Below, piece after piece: positions 25,401 to 40,600 of a stretch of DNA of 64,000 bases. The stretch is from NCBI GenBank assembly GCA_032209605.1, contig JASFXZ010000016.1:13144001-13208000 (forward strand), in the 5' to 3' direction. The notes beneath the pieces were generated by a model. That model ran no database searches. It had not been told where the DNA came from and saw nothing but the letters and a program-made list of their open reading frames with translations. The stretch is from Mactromeris polynyma (taxonomy: Eukaryota > Mollusca > Bivalvia > Venerida > Mactridae). The position numbers were made by a program, and so were the translations under genes. Within the stretch, counting starts at the first letter, position 1. Every line of letters starts with the position of its first letter.

Positions 25401-28400
25401 AAAACACTATCTGATCGTCAGAATATAGGTCTAGTTTACCAGTGTCTACCAGTGTCATGGTAAACACACACAGCAAAATACTGAACACTAACAAATGTCA
25501 TATTATGTTAACCATTATCCAAATTAAATAGTTATTAATCGGTTAGCAAAATAACCGAATAGTGACATAGCTACTTAAATATTTCAAATTATATTTATTT
25601 TTACACGCATTTTGTATTATCTCTCTTTTATAATGTGTCAGTTACTACCTGACTGTGTCATATTATACCTTACATAATTATTTGACAGAATAAAGCAGTA
25701 TTACGAGTCAGGTTCTGTGATTCAGAAGTTTTTTAGCTTAAGCATTTGATAAATGTTTTCATATGAACTTCAACTGGATTGAGTGCTTATAAATCATATT
25801 GAACAGTCCAGTGTGGTGTCAGCTCTTGTTGTATTACATTTTCTGCCACTATGAACATCTCTACTTTCAAATGGTAAAAAAAGACCATGACATAATAATT
25901 TTGGTCTGATAGCATAATAAAGTCTGAGTAACCTTTATTAATTTCTAATGGGTATTTCTGTATGTATGAAGCTATTGATGTCATATGATGATTAATTTGA
26001 TGGCAAAAATAATAACTTGGCAACTATGATCAGCTCATTTTTGTTCCATACTTATCTCATCTCATGTACAATTTCAGGGGTGTCATATCCAAATATGAAG
26101 CATAGTTATGATATGTGGCATGGTGCAAAAATCTGGGCAAGAAAATCAGCAAGGTAGGTTTTCACATGTACTTACATACAAAGGATATATGTTAAAATGA
26201 TAAAATGTTTGTTGTACATAATGGTTTATTAAGAATATGAGCAGTACTACAATTACTTTGGTGAGTAAAATCACTAAAAAGCCTTGGATCTAATCATGAT
26301 TATTTTATATGCAGATATCGTGTATCAAAGGGAATGAAGTGTTAAAACTATGGTTGAAGGATGTAACAAATCATTTCTTCCATTGTGCTGAAACATGTGG
26401 TGGCAGTGTACTTGAAATGAAGGTAATTTTACTCTCTTTACGCTATGGAACAACAGAGAAATCTTCTTACACCAGTCCACCCCAGTTGGGTAGTACTACT
26501 ATCTGTGAATCATTTCCTTTACAAGTAAGGTATATATATATAGACATATTTAAACATTAACATCCACTTTTTTCTCTTGACTTTGTGTGACATATAATGT
26601 CCAGTGTTCAGAGAATTTGTAGTTGTGTTTATTTAATGCAATTCAACTAGTAGTTACTCACATGATAAGTGTTTACATGTATTTCAGACAAAGTGGGTGT
26701 CTGTTCTGAATCACATTACTAACAGACATAGCTGGGCTCTTGGACAATGTGACCATGGTGATCTGGAAGAGAGAGAGCAGAAAGCTTGGTTAAAGCCCTC
26801 CTCAAATGTGCTTAAAGACTTAGAGAAACAGGTTATGGACAAACGATTGTTGAGAACATTCCCATATTATGTCACTTGCCAGTAAGTATCTTTAGTATTG
26901 GAACATTTCACAAATTTGGAATAAAGGTTTACTTTGCTGGCCATATCACATAGCAAATAATACTCCAAGGTTCGCACTGGTTTTGAAAAGTCCTTGAATT
27001 TCATGTCTACTCCTTGAAAACTACTTGAATTTGTACCAGCCAAAAACTCCTTGAGAAGACTTGAATTTTGAAAAAAACAACATTTGGTAAATTGCCCTTG
27101 AATTTTTCAGGTGCGAATAGAAAAATGACAAAAAATAAACATACCAACAATGATGATAATACGGTAGTCGACAGGTTTTATGCCCTTTTAAAGTAATTCT
27201 TACACTGTAATTTTGTCCGTGCTGCAGTGATGGTCATCTCAGGGGATAAACGTGAAAAATACATTGGATCCCTTCTTCTCTATACCAAAAAAAACAACAT
27301 TTTTATTCCTTGAAAATGGAGAAAAAGAACTTGAAAAGTGCTTGAATAGTCCTTGATTTTTTTTCGGGAAGTTCTGTATGAATCATGTACTATGTATTAT
27401 AACATTGAAAAGATTGTGTCAAATCATTGGAATAGACACTTTGTTTTTGTAACATTTTCTCAATTGTGCAGATGTGGGGGACAATTATGAATAAAATATA
27501 ATAGTGTAAGCTTCAATTTGTCAGCCTTCATCAGGAATACAGTTAAATAAGACAGAAATGATGTAAGGTAAAATATATTACTTTAATCTGTTCATAAATG
27601 ATTTACATTCCCAATAAAATCCTGTCATGCTAACTTGGCTTGATTGTAATACATTTTCAATTGTAGAACCACATCAGAAATTGAAAGCTTCAACAACCAT
27701 CTCCTGATGTATGCTCCCAAACGAAATGCCTTCAGGTACTTATTATAATGACATATTGTTTATTATTTGAGCATTATTTAGTAACACATGTGATTGTCGG
27801 CCAGCCTTATTTAGACTTGCAGAGATTATGTTAGTTATATATGAACTGCAACTTTCTTTCAATGCTATGAATGTTTAAATCTCTTGTTACCATGAACACG
27901 TATTCATTTGACTTATGAATCATGTATGCAAATGTTTTACTTTTGTGTGTTGTTATTTCAGTTATTCTGTTTACAAGTGTCGCTGTCAGCTGGCAGCAAT
28001 TGACTACACCAAGCATTTAAAACGACGACAACTGATTGATAAAGATGGGAAACCTAGGTAAAACATTGAACTTGTCAACACACCGTCTGCTACATATGTG
28101 ACTATCTATCTGAATTATTGAAAACTTAAGCGAGACAAAATATTGTTACTTTCTTTAACTGTACAAATAGATAAATTTTGTTAAACATTAACTTAGTGTG
28201 AAATTATTTTCATAAATGTTGCATGTAATGATGTTTCAATTGACTAGTACTTAAATTATCTGCTTGGCACGCTATTGCTACTCAAAAGTTCAAGTCATCT
28301 GAATATATTAATCAAATTTTATTTCATAAATGTTACAGGTAAAATGCAGGTATTACAGGTTATTTGGTACATAACAATTAATTGGTTATACCTGTTTTGT

Positions 28401-28796
28401 CTTAATCTGAAGTTCTTGGTAGATTCAAATGCAAATGTATAAAAAACCAATGATTGGTTAACCATATTAATGAAAATATTTGGGAGTTTTATTTTCAAAT
28501 TATATGAACAAATGTATTTTTGTTCCAGATGCAAAAGAACCTTCTCAAAGGCAGCCAACAATTGGTCTGTGCGCCCTATAAAGGAGGCCAATGAATACGC
28601 ATATATTCCGGATCTGCTAGTTGAAATCGGCATGGAATATTGTGCTGGAAATATACATCTCTCATCACCTGTGGAGCTAGAGGAGCACCATCCACAGCGG
28701 ATTTCTGCCACCATTGCACCACTATCTCCACCACCAACAGCACATTTGAGAGAAAAACAAATTTCTAGACTTAAAGGACACGAGACCACAGAGTAA
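19487..28796 (+). pseudogene. Transposase-like gene of E2 (frameshift)
   Basis: Exons lie 15,131 bp downstream of the E1 set: 19487-19656, 21267-21449, 21658-21741, 21968-22006, 22648-22752, 23331-23616, 24142-24424, 24664-24900, 26078-26153, 26315-26422, 26688-26881, 27667-27735, 27962-28057 and 28529-28796. The GDGR Asp is present (GAT, 24666-24668). Exon 9 again has five A (26127-26131), so the frame shifts and TAA is met at 26343-26345. The truncated product would keep the Cys cluster and the first two acids but lose the C-terminal third. RNA reads would show whether the A5 allele is real. Confidence 0.85.
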
Positions 28797-30820
28797 TGAT
28801 CAACTATTCAACAAGATAGATAATATATTTGTCAGCTATTTTATCATGTTGTCAAATTATTGGCAAGATCCATTTTATGACTAGACATTTATGCCATTGA
28901 TTTATTTTCCAAAAAGGGGCCAAATGACACACATCTTGCATGTTTCTCTTCCAGTCTTAACTAAAATGTTCTATTGAGATTGCAATCATGTCATAATGCT
29001 GCTCAGGCCGGACAGATGGTTGAAGTGTTTTTGTTTAGCAATTTTAACTTATTACTGAAGTAGTTCAACAACAACTTTAGGAACAATCCATCTTTCACAA
29101 TTACCTGGTTATATTATCAACTGGACCAGCCAGGATCAAGTTAGACAAGTTACATGTATAGTAAAATTGTTTACATGAACTACGATAAAACAAATGCATT
29201 AGTCATTATTTATAATATATGGGTGGATAATATTCAGTACATTACATGTATTTGTGATAGAAAATCTCAAAATTCGCAATAATGAGGTGTGTCTTGTAAC
29301 ATATATGCTAATTTAGATCTTCTAATGTTCAGATTGATAGCAATTGTTTGCTTTTTTTCTTCTATTGTAATGTTTTGCAGAATGTAGCATGTACAAAAAT
29401 TTTATAAGGCGTCATTTACGTTTTAATGTTATACAAAATACACTTAACAATGTCAAGACATTAGCAATGTCTTTATTATGTTAGTATTGTTTTGCTCACC
29501 TGGGCACTTTGTGCTCAAGGTGAGCTATTGGGATCCTCGTCCGTTGTCAACAATTTAGATTGTTAACACTCTAGAGATAACATATTTTACCTGATCTGCA
29601 TAACACCTGGTCAGAATGCTTAGCTTAATGAAATCTAAGCCAAGTATGAAACTGGGTCATGTGGGGTCAGAAACTAGGTCACTAAGTCAAAATATAGTAT
29701 ACTCCTGTTAGCACTCCAGATGTCGCATTTTTACTTGATTTATGTGAGACATGGTCAGAATGTTTGGCTCAATGAAATCGTGGCCAAGTTCGAATCTGGG
29801 TCATTTGGGTTAAAAGTAGGTCACTATGTCCAATTATAGTAAAACCTTGTAACACTCCAGAGGTCACAGTTTTGACTTGGTTTAAGTGAGACATGGTCAG
29901 AATCAGTGTCTTCATAGCATTTAGACCAAGTTCAAAAAGGGTCATGTGGGGTCAAAAACTAGGTCACTAGGTCTAATTATAGTTTTTCAACCTTGTTAAC
30001 ACTCCATAGGTCACATTTTTGACTTGATGTATATGATACTTGGTCAAAATGTTGGCCTTATAAGATCTAGGTTAAGTTTGAAACTGGGTCATCTGAGGTA
30101 AAAAAACTAGGTCACATTATCAAATGATTGAAAATCCTTGTGAATTCTCCGGAGAGTGAATATTGTACCAGAACTACATAAAACTTGATCAGAATGTTTT
30201 TCTTAATAAATACATGCCCAGTGTGGTACTGGGTCATATCATGACAAAAATAAACAAGAAGAAGTTGTTCAAACAAGATTTATTTAAGTTTGAGATGGTT
30301 AACCAACAACTATAGAACATGTATGAATTACCATGAATATCACTGTAACTTAGCAAGTAATGATAATTATGATTTAGTACTGGTAAACCAACTGTATGTA
30401 GCTTAACATAGTGCCTGATAAGAATATTGACAATTTGCTACATTTCATTATATAGTACACGAGATGTCAGCAGGTGGTTTCTAATTAACACATGTTCAAA
30501 AGATGCCATGACATCACAATAAACCTACATCTAAAACTTAACAAAAACTATGGTTCATGGTTAGTACTAGATGCCATGACATCACAATAAACCTACATAT
30601 AAAACTAAGCAAAAAGTAAAGTTCATGGTTAGTGCTGTCTGTTTATCATAACCATAAATAACATAAACACTATCTGTAGAAAAAACGCCCTTCCAAAAAC
30701 TTCTTCAACATTTTTCAGGGAAAATTTCTTAGTACTGTCATGATAAGAAATTATCCTGACTGTTTTATGATGGCAGTATATACTATTAGTTATATTCACT
30801 TCAACACTTCATGTAATCAG

Positions 30821-33800
30821 TTACCAACCAATGCCATGTCTACTTGGTATAAGACCAGTATAGTCCCCACCTGGACTAGGAAATTTGTCCCGTATAACTT
30901 GAACACATCAAGCTGGTACTGTTCTCCGATCATCACGATGCAACCGCCCAAATACCCATAGAACATACTGCCTGTAAGCTGCATGCCTAAAGGCTCTGTT
31001 GGTATCTTCCAACGACTCTGCCTGTCTGGCGAACACATCATCCCGGAATGTCTGCTGCAAGTGCAACGTCAATGGATCGGTGATTGATATCCCCATTTCC
31101 TACAAACACAAAATTACTTGGGCAATGGCAATATTACATATACAAGTACATATTTCTGAAAACAACCAAATACAAATTTAAGCTAATTTATAAATAAAAT
31201 ATTTCAACATTCAGTCTAGCATCATGGGTATTATGAGTTTTATGTTATGTTTTTGAAGTACTGGACAAAAGATCGACAGACAACCAAACCCTGGGTTCAT
31301 TTTGGCTAATTTGGGAAGATGACCCATATACTTCATATTGGGAACCTTAGAAATTGGGCAAAAGGTCTGCAAATCTAGAAGTCTTGGGTTCAAAACCTAA
31401 GTGAGGTGTATGTTCTTCCATGACAATTTGTCAAAAGATAATGTCTACAAAGTCATTTGTTCTCTACCTCGGAACTGATTTGTTGGGAGAATATGTCAGA
31501 TGCTTACATAGGACCATGTTAGAAATGATTGGTAACCAAGGAGTACTGGTTAGGTCAACTGACTGTTGTGTGCAAGTGAAATACTGTTCAGACATGCCGT
31601 GAAACCCAAAACAAACAAAACCTCTTACTGGTCGTCTGCTGTTGCAATACTGCGGGGCCATTCCACAGCAAAGCTTATCTTCATCTCTGTCCATGGGTGG
31701 ACAATATGTACAAATACACCAGCTGGGCACAGGCACTGAGGGTCCAGGTTCATGGGGTCCTTCATCACGTGTTGAGAGGATGGCAGCAACATCCAATATT
31801 ACAGCTGGCTGCCTTTCAGCAACCTCCTTCAATATTGAAGTCTTCTCTTCGTCTGTCAGTCTGTCTATCATGTCCTGAAAGCATAATTGATCTTTTATGA
31901 TGTCCTTGTGGTGATGGTGGCTGCAGAAACTAGTATGGTATAATTGAAACGCACACATGTTATCGAAAAAGGGCTTTTTTTTCATAAAGCGGAAAACATC
32001 GTTTGACATAATATAAGAATATAAGGTTTAATTAGAACATAATTATATGGGCAAGAAATGGCACCACAGTCGAGCTTGATCGACGCACGCCCATCTCTAT
32101 GTTTGTAACAAAGCTTAATAATGTCCACTATTGCAGACAAAAAAATTGTTGATTATGGTGGACACAATATTAACATAATAGTGCAATTTTAGAATTTCAG
32201 ATGTAGTTGAGGTGAGGTCAAATATTTGAATCAAACTTGATCTACAGATGAATTTAAATATGCTGTTTATAAATGTTATATATACATGTAAAAGTAAAAA
32301 CATGAATTTATTCAAAAAAGGAATAAGACCAACAAAGAAGCTACCAGAAGATTTGTCAATTGCACAGGTATATTATAGCTTTAGCAAAAAGCATTGGGAA
32401 CTTAACACTCGGTGGAATTACATTCATGAATTTTTACTGATATTTCAACATACATCTGCTTTCTGTCGTCTCTCTTCATGTAGCCGCACCAGTTTCTCTT
32501 CTTCACCTTCTTCAAACTCCCTTCCTCTAAACAATCGTCCACCTCGCTGTCTTCTTCCCCTACCTCTCCCCCTACCAATGCCTCTACCTCTCCCCCTACG
32601 TATTACAATGTCTTCGTCACTCACAGAGGCTGGTGACTCCTGCAAATATTTGTCAAAAATCTGTCATTAGTATTGTATTATCACATAATATGATACTAAG
32701 CAGGAAAACAACAAAATATTTTAACACAGTGAGTATACATTACTATAAAACCAAAATCAAATTGCTTAATATGCACAAGTCTTTTTCTATAGTTCCCACG
32801 GGTCAGACTATCTGACCCATTCTCAAAGCCAATTGTATGTTTTTTTCCCAATCAGAAACTGAACTATCTTGTAAGCTTTTCTATTAAAGAAGTCTTAAGT
32901 AACTATAGTTTCTGGTGTGTATAAGCGTTGTCAAGTGATAATAAAGAAATTATGAATCAGCTGAACAACTCTATTGCTTTACCAACCTCTTTCTATGACG
33001 CATTTTTCTAATAGGTCAATATGATGCTGTATAGTTAAGTTATAATATTAGGTCATCATTAAGAAACTGTTGACAAGTATAATCCAATCTACCTCTGAAA
33101 ATGACCCTACTCAAAAGCATATTAACAGTTAATAATAACATTAGTACAACCATATCAATAATACCTAAAACAATTATTGCATAATTTTATTGACCAGTCA
33201 AAATTTGCATATCTTCATGGTCAATACACATGATAAATAAGTCTTTATCGAACGTGGCCTTATTACTAATTTATAGCGCGCATTGACCATGAAGATATGC
33301 AAATTTTGATCAATACAATTATACAATACCTACCTAACCAAATATGGTGAGTAGGGTTGTGCCCAACAATCATTTTGTTAACGAAGGCCTTAGAGAGATA
33401 TTATAAAAATTGAAAACAATAAAAACACATAAATTGCAAACTTACAGTTTCAACATCTTCAAACACCAAGGCATGTCTTGTTCTTTTTCTAAGTGTTCTT
33501 GCTTCTGTTCGTTGTTCTTCCTAATAAAAAACATAAGTGTCAGGTTACATATCATCATTAAGTTCTCATCAACAAAGAGTAATTGTTATAAGCGTTCTCA
33601 TAAATCAACACATTTGTTTCAGAACTTGATATACACCAAGGTATGATGCCGTGGAATGGATGATCATGTGTTATTATCTAGCCGTGGCTACGTTCATGTT
33701 CTTTCGTTTTAATTAGTATGAAATGATCTGATAAACTTCAATACTAAAATACTTGCTTTATGAGAGGGCATATTTAACAAAATGGTGTAAATAACAAATG

Positions 33801-34066
33801 ATAATAATTTACAACATAGACACAAGAAGCCAACATATAGGTATCTTAGAAATATTTTGAAATTACCCCTCGTAGTAATATTACTATCAAAATGTCCAAT
33901 TACGTCATTACGGCAGCGATCAAAGTATAATTAAAGTCGTCTTTTCGTGTAAACGTACATAACTTATACAAAATACTGTCAAATATATCATATAGTTATT
34001 TGATAACAACTTGAAACGAAGAAAAACACTTACTTTGTCGGCAATCTGAGACGATGATTCTGTCAT
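30821..34066 (-). pseudogene. Ballast-domain gene of E2, same nonsense mutation
   Basis: Exons correspond to 34034-34066, 33446-33520, 32454-32639, 31629-31874 and 30821-31099. It carries the same TGC-to-TGA change at codon 244 (30908-30910) as E1. Sharing one rare substitution shows that the right halves of E1 and E2 derive from one mutated copy. Otherwise the five-exon structure and splice sites match the intact copies. Confidence 0.85.
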
Positions 34067-34308
34067 GTTGCGTTTGTTTACTAACATGTGTGTAAACGGT
34101 CACGTGGTATTTGTTCTATAATCGGTGCGGGAATTCCGTGTTATAAATAGCTCGGGAAACCCCGGCCTACTGAATTTGTACGGTACGAAATGTAGTCGAT
34201 TTTGGATGAATAACGCATTTTTTCGCGTTGTTAACTACATTTCTCTATAAAATATTGTGGAAAATAGAGATTAACGCAAATATTTCAAAAAAATTATTTT
34301 TTGTATCG

Positions 34309-34348
34309 ATCTGGAGACGAGTCCCTTTAAAGGGACTCGGCTCCAGAT
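34309..34348. repeat. Element junction E2/E3: palindromic TIR-TTAA-TIR
   Basis: TTAA is at 34327-34330. The arms carry the same single mispair as the E1/E2 junction. Confidence 0.92.
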
Positions 34349-34617
34349 TTCAAATTGCAAAAAAATCAATAAATTGTTTTAAAAACCTATTTTTATCGTC
34401 TTATTCGTTCGTCGACAGTAAAATAAGATTGTTGAATGATTAATATTCACGACAAATAATGACATTTCGCCAGTAAATCGCATTTTTCCATCGCAAAATC
34501 TATAGCGTTACTAACGGTATAAAAATTAAAAATAGAATCTGAGAAAATTCCCATGATCCTTAGCGCTGGAATTCCGCGCGTGCGCAATTAACCGTAAACA
34601 GTCTGACAGCTAACGAG

Positions 34618-37600
34618 ATGCCTGCTAAAACAACGTCAAGTGCTAAAAAGCGGACTCAAAAAGAGCGACAGAAGCGGTTTCGGCTGAAAAATGTAAACAT
34701 TGGGGACGAAGTGACAAGGTGGAGTCAAGTAAAGTCGTGTATTGGAGCACAAGACGATCACACAGTTGCAAAATGCCTGATTGACTGGTAAGAGGGATTT
34801 TCTCAAACATATTTTTATAATATTGAACATAAACAAATGTTGAGTATTTTGGAGTCAGCCTTGTAACTTAACAGTACCCATCCTCCGCAGAACAATGTAT
34901 CTATATTGATTGATATTGGTTACTATATTATGTTGCGGAAATGCTACATTGGTGGTTCTGCATCGATCTGGAAGAAGGGTGTTGGTGTCGAACGAAATGT
35001 CATTCACGATGGAAAATAGTTGCTAACTCGTTGTGTACAGCTTTAAAACGTTTGTAACAATGGATTATTCTCACTAGTTTTGTGGTTAATACACTGGATA
35101 TGTAAACCAGATGACCTATTCTTAATTCTCTCAAGTCTTATTTTAGAATCTGATAGTAATATGTGTATCATTTGCCAAACAATAAGCACAAACCATAAAT
35201 AAATATGCATGTTGACTTGTTCTTTTAAGTCATACGAGTTTTTAATCACTCATGTAGAATATGGAACTACTGTTGGTCATATGGGTGATTTCAGACTGTT
35301 TTATCTTGAAATCCAAGTCTATTATTGATGTATCCCCATGGAAGAACTAGGATGGTTGTGGAAAACGAGTGCAGTCTGTCTCTACCATCCTCCAAAAATG
35401 TAAAAAGCCTGTACCTGTCTGATGGCTATATAATTGAATACAATATACATATAAGTTATAACTAACGATTCGCCACAATAACGATTTGCCATCTTACTTA
35501 TAAGACTTGTCTGCACAAATTATCAACTTGTACGTTTTTGTTCTGATTAAAAGCCCAATGATCTGAATGTTGATTTGTAAGATTTTATTTATATATCTAG
35601 AGCAACTGAGCATAAAGAAAGCATTCGTCAGTATGTAAGGAACCAGTGTTCTTTACTTATGGATGTTTGCAGTATAGTTGCTATTGTCAAATTATAAATT
35701 CAAGTATCCCATTGCAACATGGTTTTATATGAAAATTACTTGGGCTGTGTACCAGTACTCAATATTTATCACATATCAATAGTTTAGGCTTGATAGATGT
35801 ATCAGATCGAATGTGTCCAAATATCAATATAATACAGGATCGGAAAACAATTAAGTACTGAATGAAATACAGATCTCATTTTCATCATATATATATATTT
35901 GTTTATATATTATTAACATATGAATCATACAAAATTAAGTAGCAGTCTTCAGTTTATAGTTGGGAATAAGATGGTGTTACAGTGTGTTGTATTTATTTAG
36001 CACGATGCACTAAGTAGTGGTTTACTCTATGACATATTGGCAGATGTCAGATATTATTGAGTAAATCACCCAGCCTGGTAAAATGTCAAATGTAAATGAT
36101 AACGATAGGGGATTACCATACATTGTTTATGTTTAGTGCAATGACACCTTCATGTGTTAAATTTCATACCTAACTTGAATTATGTAGCACATATAATATT
36201 CCAAATAATTGAATACATAAAGGATGACTCTTTATTATTTACCATCTTATGAATATGATACATCGAATCCTGATCATTCATAACAGTATTCTATTGATAA
36301 ATCTGACCCTTACACAGCTTTACTAACTATCCTGTAAGCGGTATTTCAATTTGGCTACAATGATTTCTATTTATATTAATATTTTTATAATACACAGCTT
36401 CTTGGAGAATCGAGCAGCTAAGACTGTCCTTGAAATGAAGGTCCAAACACCTGCTTCCTCAAAAGGTCAGCAGATGTCGACACCGTTGCCAGGTATGTCA
36501 ACTGAAGGACTACCTGCACCTGAAGCCTCATCAGTCTCTGAAGGAAGTGATTCAGCTGCAGACAGGAATGTTGAGACAGTGTAAGTTTTAAACCATACAT
36601 AAAACTTATCTGTGTATCATTAAGAAACTCTGTCTCATAAGGTATTGTTGAACAAAGATAAAATAACACACTTTGTAATGCTCAGAAGTCTTACTGTAGT
36701 AAATAAAAGTTAAGAAAATATTTAGCTAAATGACAATAATTTATTCTTGATATTTAAACGGTACAGTTTTATTGATTGTGTCTTTCAGGCATGCTGGACC
36801 ATCATCAGTTACAGTGAAGAGATGTGTGCCGACAGAAGCTTATGTTTCATCAAAAGTCAAGAGAACTGCAATGTAAGTTTTTATTTTTATGGCTTAGTAC
36901 CTTACTATTAAATACAAGCTATGTTGGTCTTGATTTTCTTTCAGACGTTATTAATTGGCACTGAAAGTTTTTTGTATACAGAACAATCTATGATAAATAA
37001 AAGGGGTTTCAGTGGAACTTGTTTATATCAATAAAAGCTTTCGTTCGTGGAAAGCATATAACGAGTACTGTTCTTACTGGTGTCTCACAATATTTCAGGT
37101 CGACCAGCATCCATGATAACAGAAAGAAAAGAACAAGGTAATAAGTTGATCAATTTCTCATCATGTATGCTTAAAAGTATTTGTATCTATTGACAAATAT
37201 AAGTTATGTTAACTAGTCATGTGGAAATGAAACAAATAATTGATACTCACTGTGCATACTATCACATGTAGTTATATAGAGTTCGAAGAAGGAATAAACA
37301 ACAGTTTATGTGCAACACATAACACAATAACTCTAAGTGCATACATTTTCTTATCAGAAGCTGATTGTCTATGTTCTGTATAATTGATTAGAAATGCTCT
37401 GTATGTGTGAAAAATGATTGTTTGAATTATTTCAATTCATCAAAATCATGTGTGTTCATGCATTTTCACTTTCCCAGTTAGTATAGTAGAAACTTAAAAC
37501 ATATTTTTGTGAGAAATTACTAGTCCAATTTTGAAATAATATTAATCATGAATATTTTTTGGATCTTCATCTGTTCAAATTATTAAAATTCATCATAAAA

Positions 37601-40600
37601 CATGGCTATTTTGGGATGTGATCTCTTTGCCTATATGTTATGTCCAATTATTGTGTTCGAGCTGTTGCACTAGTGAGTGAAGCAGTACCACTATGGCCGG
37701 TTAATTTATGATAATTTTGGTTTGTAAAACACAAAATCTTTATGATTTGATGTATATGTTATATGTTGTTGTACTTAGGGTGAAGTTCGATTTATCAAGT
37801 TCTGACACAGAAGACATGTATGATCCTGATTATGACCCGGATGACCCCACATTTCAGCCAGAGGAGTGGGATATTTCAATTGTGTGAGTTAATTGCTATT
37901 TAAAGATATTTATCTATTAATAAATTCAAATAGCATATCAGTCTGGTAGTAGACCATGCCATTTCTTATCTATAACTGGACAATGCTTGGCCCAGTAAGT
38001 GCAAACTTATCACCATAATCTGTAATGTTGTTCTCTTGGTAATTTTGATACACATTCACAAACTATAAGCATAATAATAGCATTTGCTTTTGTGACAACC
38101 GCTGTAAGTGGGGGACATCTGTGTCTATCGACACATTTCTAGTTTAAAATAAAACTTCATTCAAATAATATATATGATGAGTTGTAGTGTGTGACATATT
38201 CTTTTACAATTACAATCTAGATGATAGATTGGGACCATCTTGTTTTTTCTTAAAACTGTGTTTGACAAAGGGGTAAATTGCATGGGTATTAATCACTTTA
38301 AGTGAAAGCTCTAGTCTTCTCTCCCCCTCCCCCTCTCTGTCTCCCTCTCCCTCTCTCTTGCCTCTCTTCGTTAAGGTTTCTTTCAGATTCTGATATACAA
38401 TTGTTCACTTCAATTAAACATCAGATTGTATATACATCTGAAAATGTACAATCTGTTTTAGACAATCAGATGATGATGAATCTCTTGATGAGTGTGGAAT
38501 AGATGAAGATGTGTTCGACATCAATGTGGAAGAAGATGAATCTGACCAGACAACAAAGAATCAAGGCATTGGTGTACCAAGGATACACGATATAAGTAAG
38601 GAGACAGTGACGGAGGACAAGTATGTTGTTACAAAGGAGTGCCTTCATACTCTACTGGACCTGTTTTCCTGTAAGGAATGCAGTATTTGCAATAGGCCAT
38701 TGGAAAGAGTGATGAGAACGGTTGGCTGTGTAGTGGAATGCAAATGGGTATGTTGTTTATTTTCACTGTTATTAGAAGTCAGTTGGGTAGACACTGTTTT
38801 CAATTTACATGAAGTCATCTGTATAGACTTGAAATTGCATAGTTGAACACTGTATTTAATTATTGGAAACTTTACTGAACTGATGGATATGGTGTCATTG
38901 AATGTTTAACATATATATATACATGTATCTAGTTGATCTTTCTTTTGTTTGGATACATACATTAAGCTTTGTAGAGTGAAATCAGTTGATATCTTTTACT
39001 ATTTATATATATTTTGATTTAGTCAAATTGTACTCAAGATGATCTATTGTATGACCATATGCTGCTGGTCATTTTACTGTTTCTCTTTGTCATCATGTAC
39101 ATAGTGTTTGTAATCTCATTAGAAGGCGCATGACCACATTTCTTTAGTAATTGTTATGAAACATATTCAGAATAAATGAGGCTATAACAGCTAGTACAAG
39201 CTTAATAATAGACAAGATGGCTTCAGTTTATATATTTAAGACTTAATTGGTGTTGTATTTTACATTTTTCAGACTTGTGATGAAAAACATGTTGCATATA
39301 GATGGTCAAGCTCCCCAATGTTGCCAAATGGAGTGTATTTATGTAACTTCCAGGCCCTCTCATCCATTATATTATCAGGGAACAACTTTACAAAGGTTGC
39401 GATGTTTGCCAGATTTTTAAGTCTATCCTTCCCTGGTCATACTGCTTTCACAAGAGTTCAAAGGAATTGTGTGTTGCCAGTTGTCAGCAGATATTGGGAT
39501 AACTTAAAACAGAGTGCTTTAGAAGAGCATCGATCTTCTCAATTGATTGTGTCTGGTAAGTACATCCCTACATAAAATGAATTATTCCAGCTGATATGAT
39601 GTATATTATAAACATGAAAATTAAGAAGTATTGAGGAGAGCAACTTTCAAAAGTCTACATGCATAATGATGACTGTCTTATCTTCAACCCTGTCACCTCT
39701 GAACTTTTGCAGGTGGTCATGAACTTTTGCAGGTGGTCATTTAATGCTACATGTATATATTACATGTATCTGTATGTATTTGTAACTATTTTAGGGGATG
39801 GTCGAATGGATTCACCAGGCCACAGTGCCAAATACTGCACATATACCATCATGAATCAGGAAGACAAAGCCATTGTGTCACTCGAAGTTGTAGACAAAAG
39901 GGAAGTAGGACTTAAGTCTGTACTAATGGAAGCCAAAGGGTTTGAGAGAGCAATGAGCGCAATTCATTTGGAGGGTGTATGTATTAAAGAGGTGGTGACG
40001 GATGCGCACCCACAGATTTCGAAAATAATGCGTAAGATTTTATTTCTGCATTTATTACATTCAATATTGCAGTGTTTGCCCCTGCATTTCTGTCTCTAGT
40101 TGCTAGAAATCAGGGATATTAACCGGTTAACCGTTCGAACATGCGGTTATCGGTTATTAAAATCACTAACTGGTTAATAACTTAATTGTTTCATTTTTAT
40201 GAAAACAAATTTCAATACTTTGTCCCTGAAAGTTGTGAAACATATGCATTTGCTACAAATATTTAAAGAACATGTTGTTTATAACAGTTGATAAACTTGT
40301 TTGGGTGTTCGAGAAAATAAGCATATTTAAAATAGACAGATAAATGATTTTGTTAATGTATTGAACTGAGTGAGTAAACATTGTTGTATTGGAATAGAGG
40401 GTAACTGCCTGGTAAGTTATATGCGATTTGGCATACTTCAATTTAAATTCTATCATATTATAGTGTTTTCTAAAAGTAATTGAAATGATTGTTATTTCTT
40501 TTATGAATTATGTTCAATACTTGGCAAAAATAAAACACTATCTGATCGTCAGAATATAGGTCTAGTTTACCAGTGTCTACCAGTGTCATGGTAAACACAC

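Larger units (their letters stand above)
19200..34326 (+). mobile_element. Complete TTAA transposon copy E2 (15,127 bp), both genes damaged
   Basis: The TIRs are AGGGACTCGGCTCCAGAT (19200-19217) and ATCTGGAGACGAGTCCCT (34309-34326), with TTAA at 19196-19199 and 34327-34330. The gene layout is identical to E1. The left half matches E3 at sites where E1 differs, for example the GDGR codon and the left TIR base. The right half matches E1, including the nonsense codon at 30908-30910. E2 is thus intermediate between E1 and E3, as expected if neighbouring units exchange sequence. Confidence 0.88.
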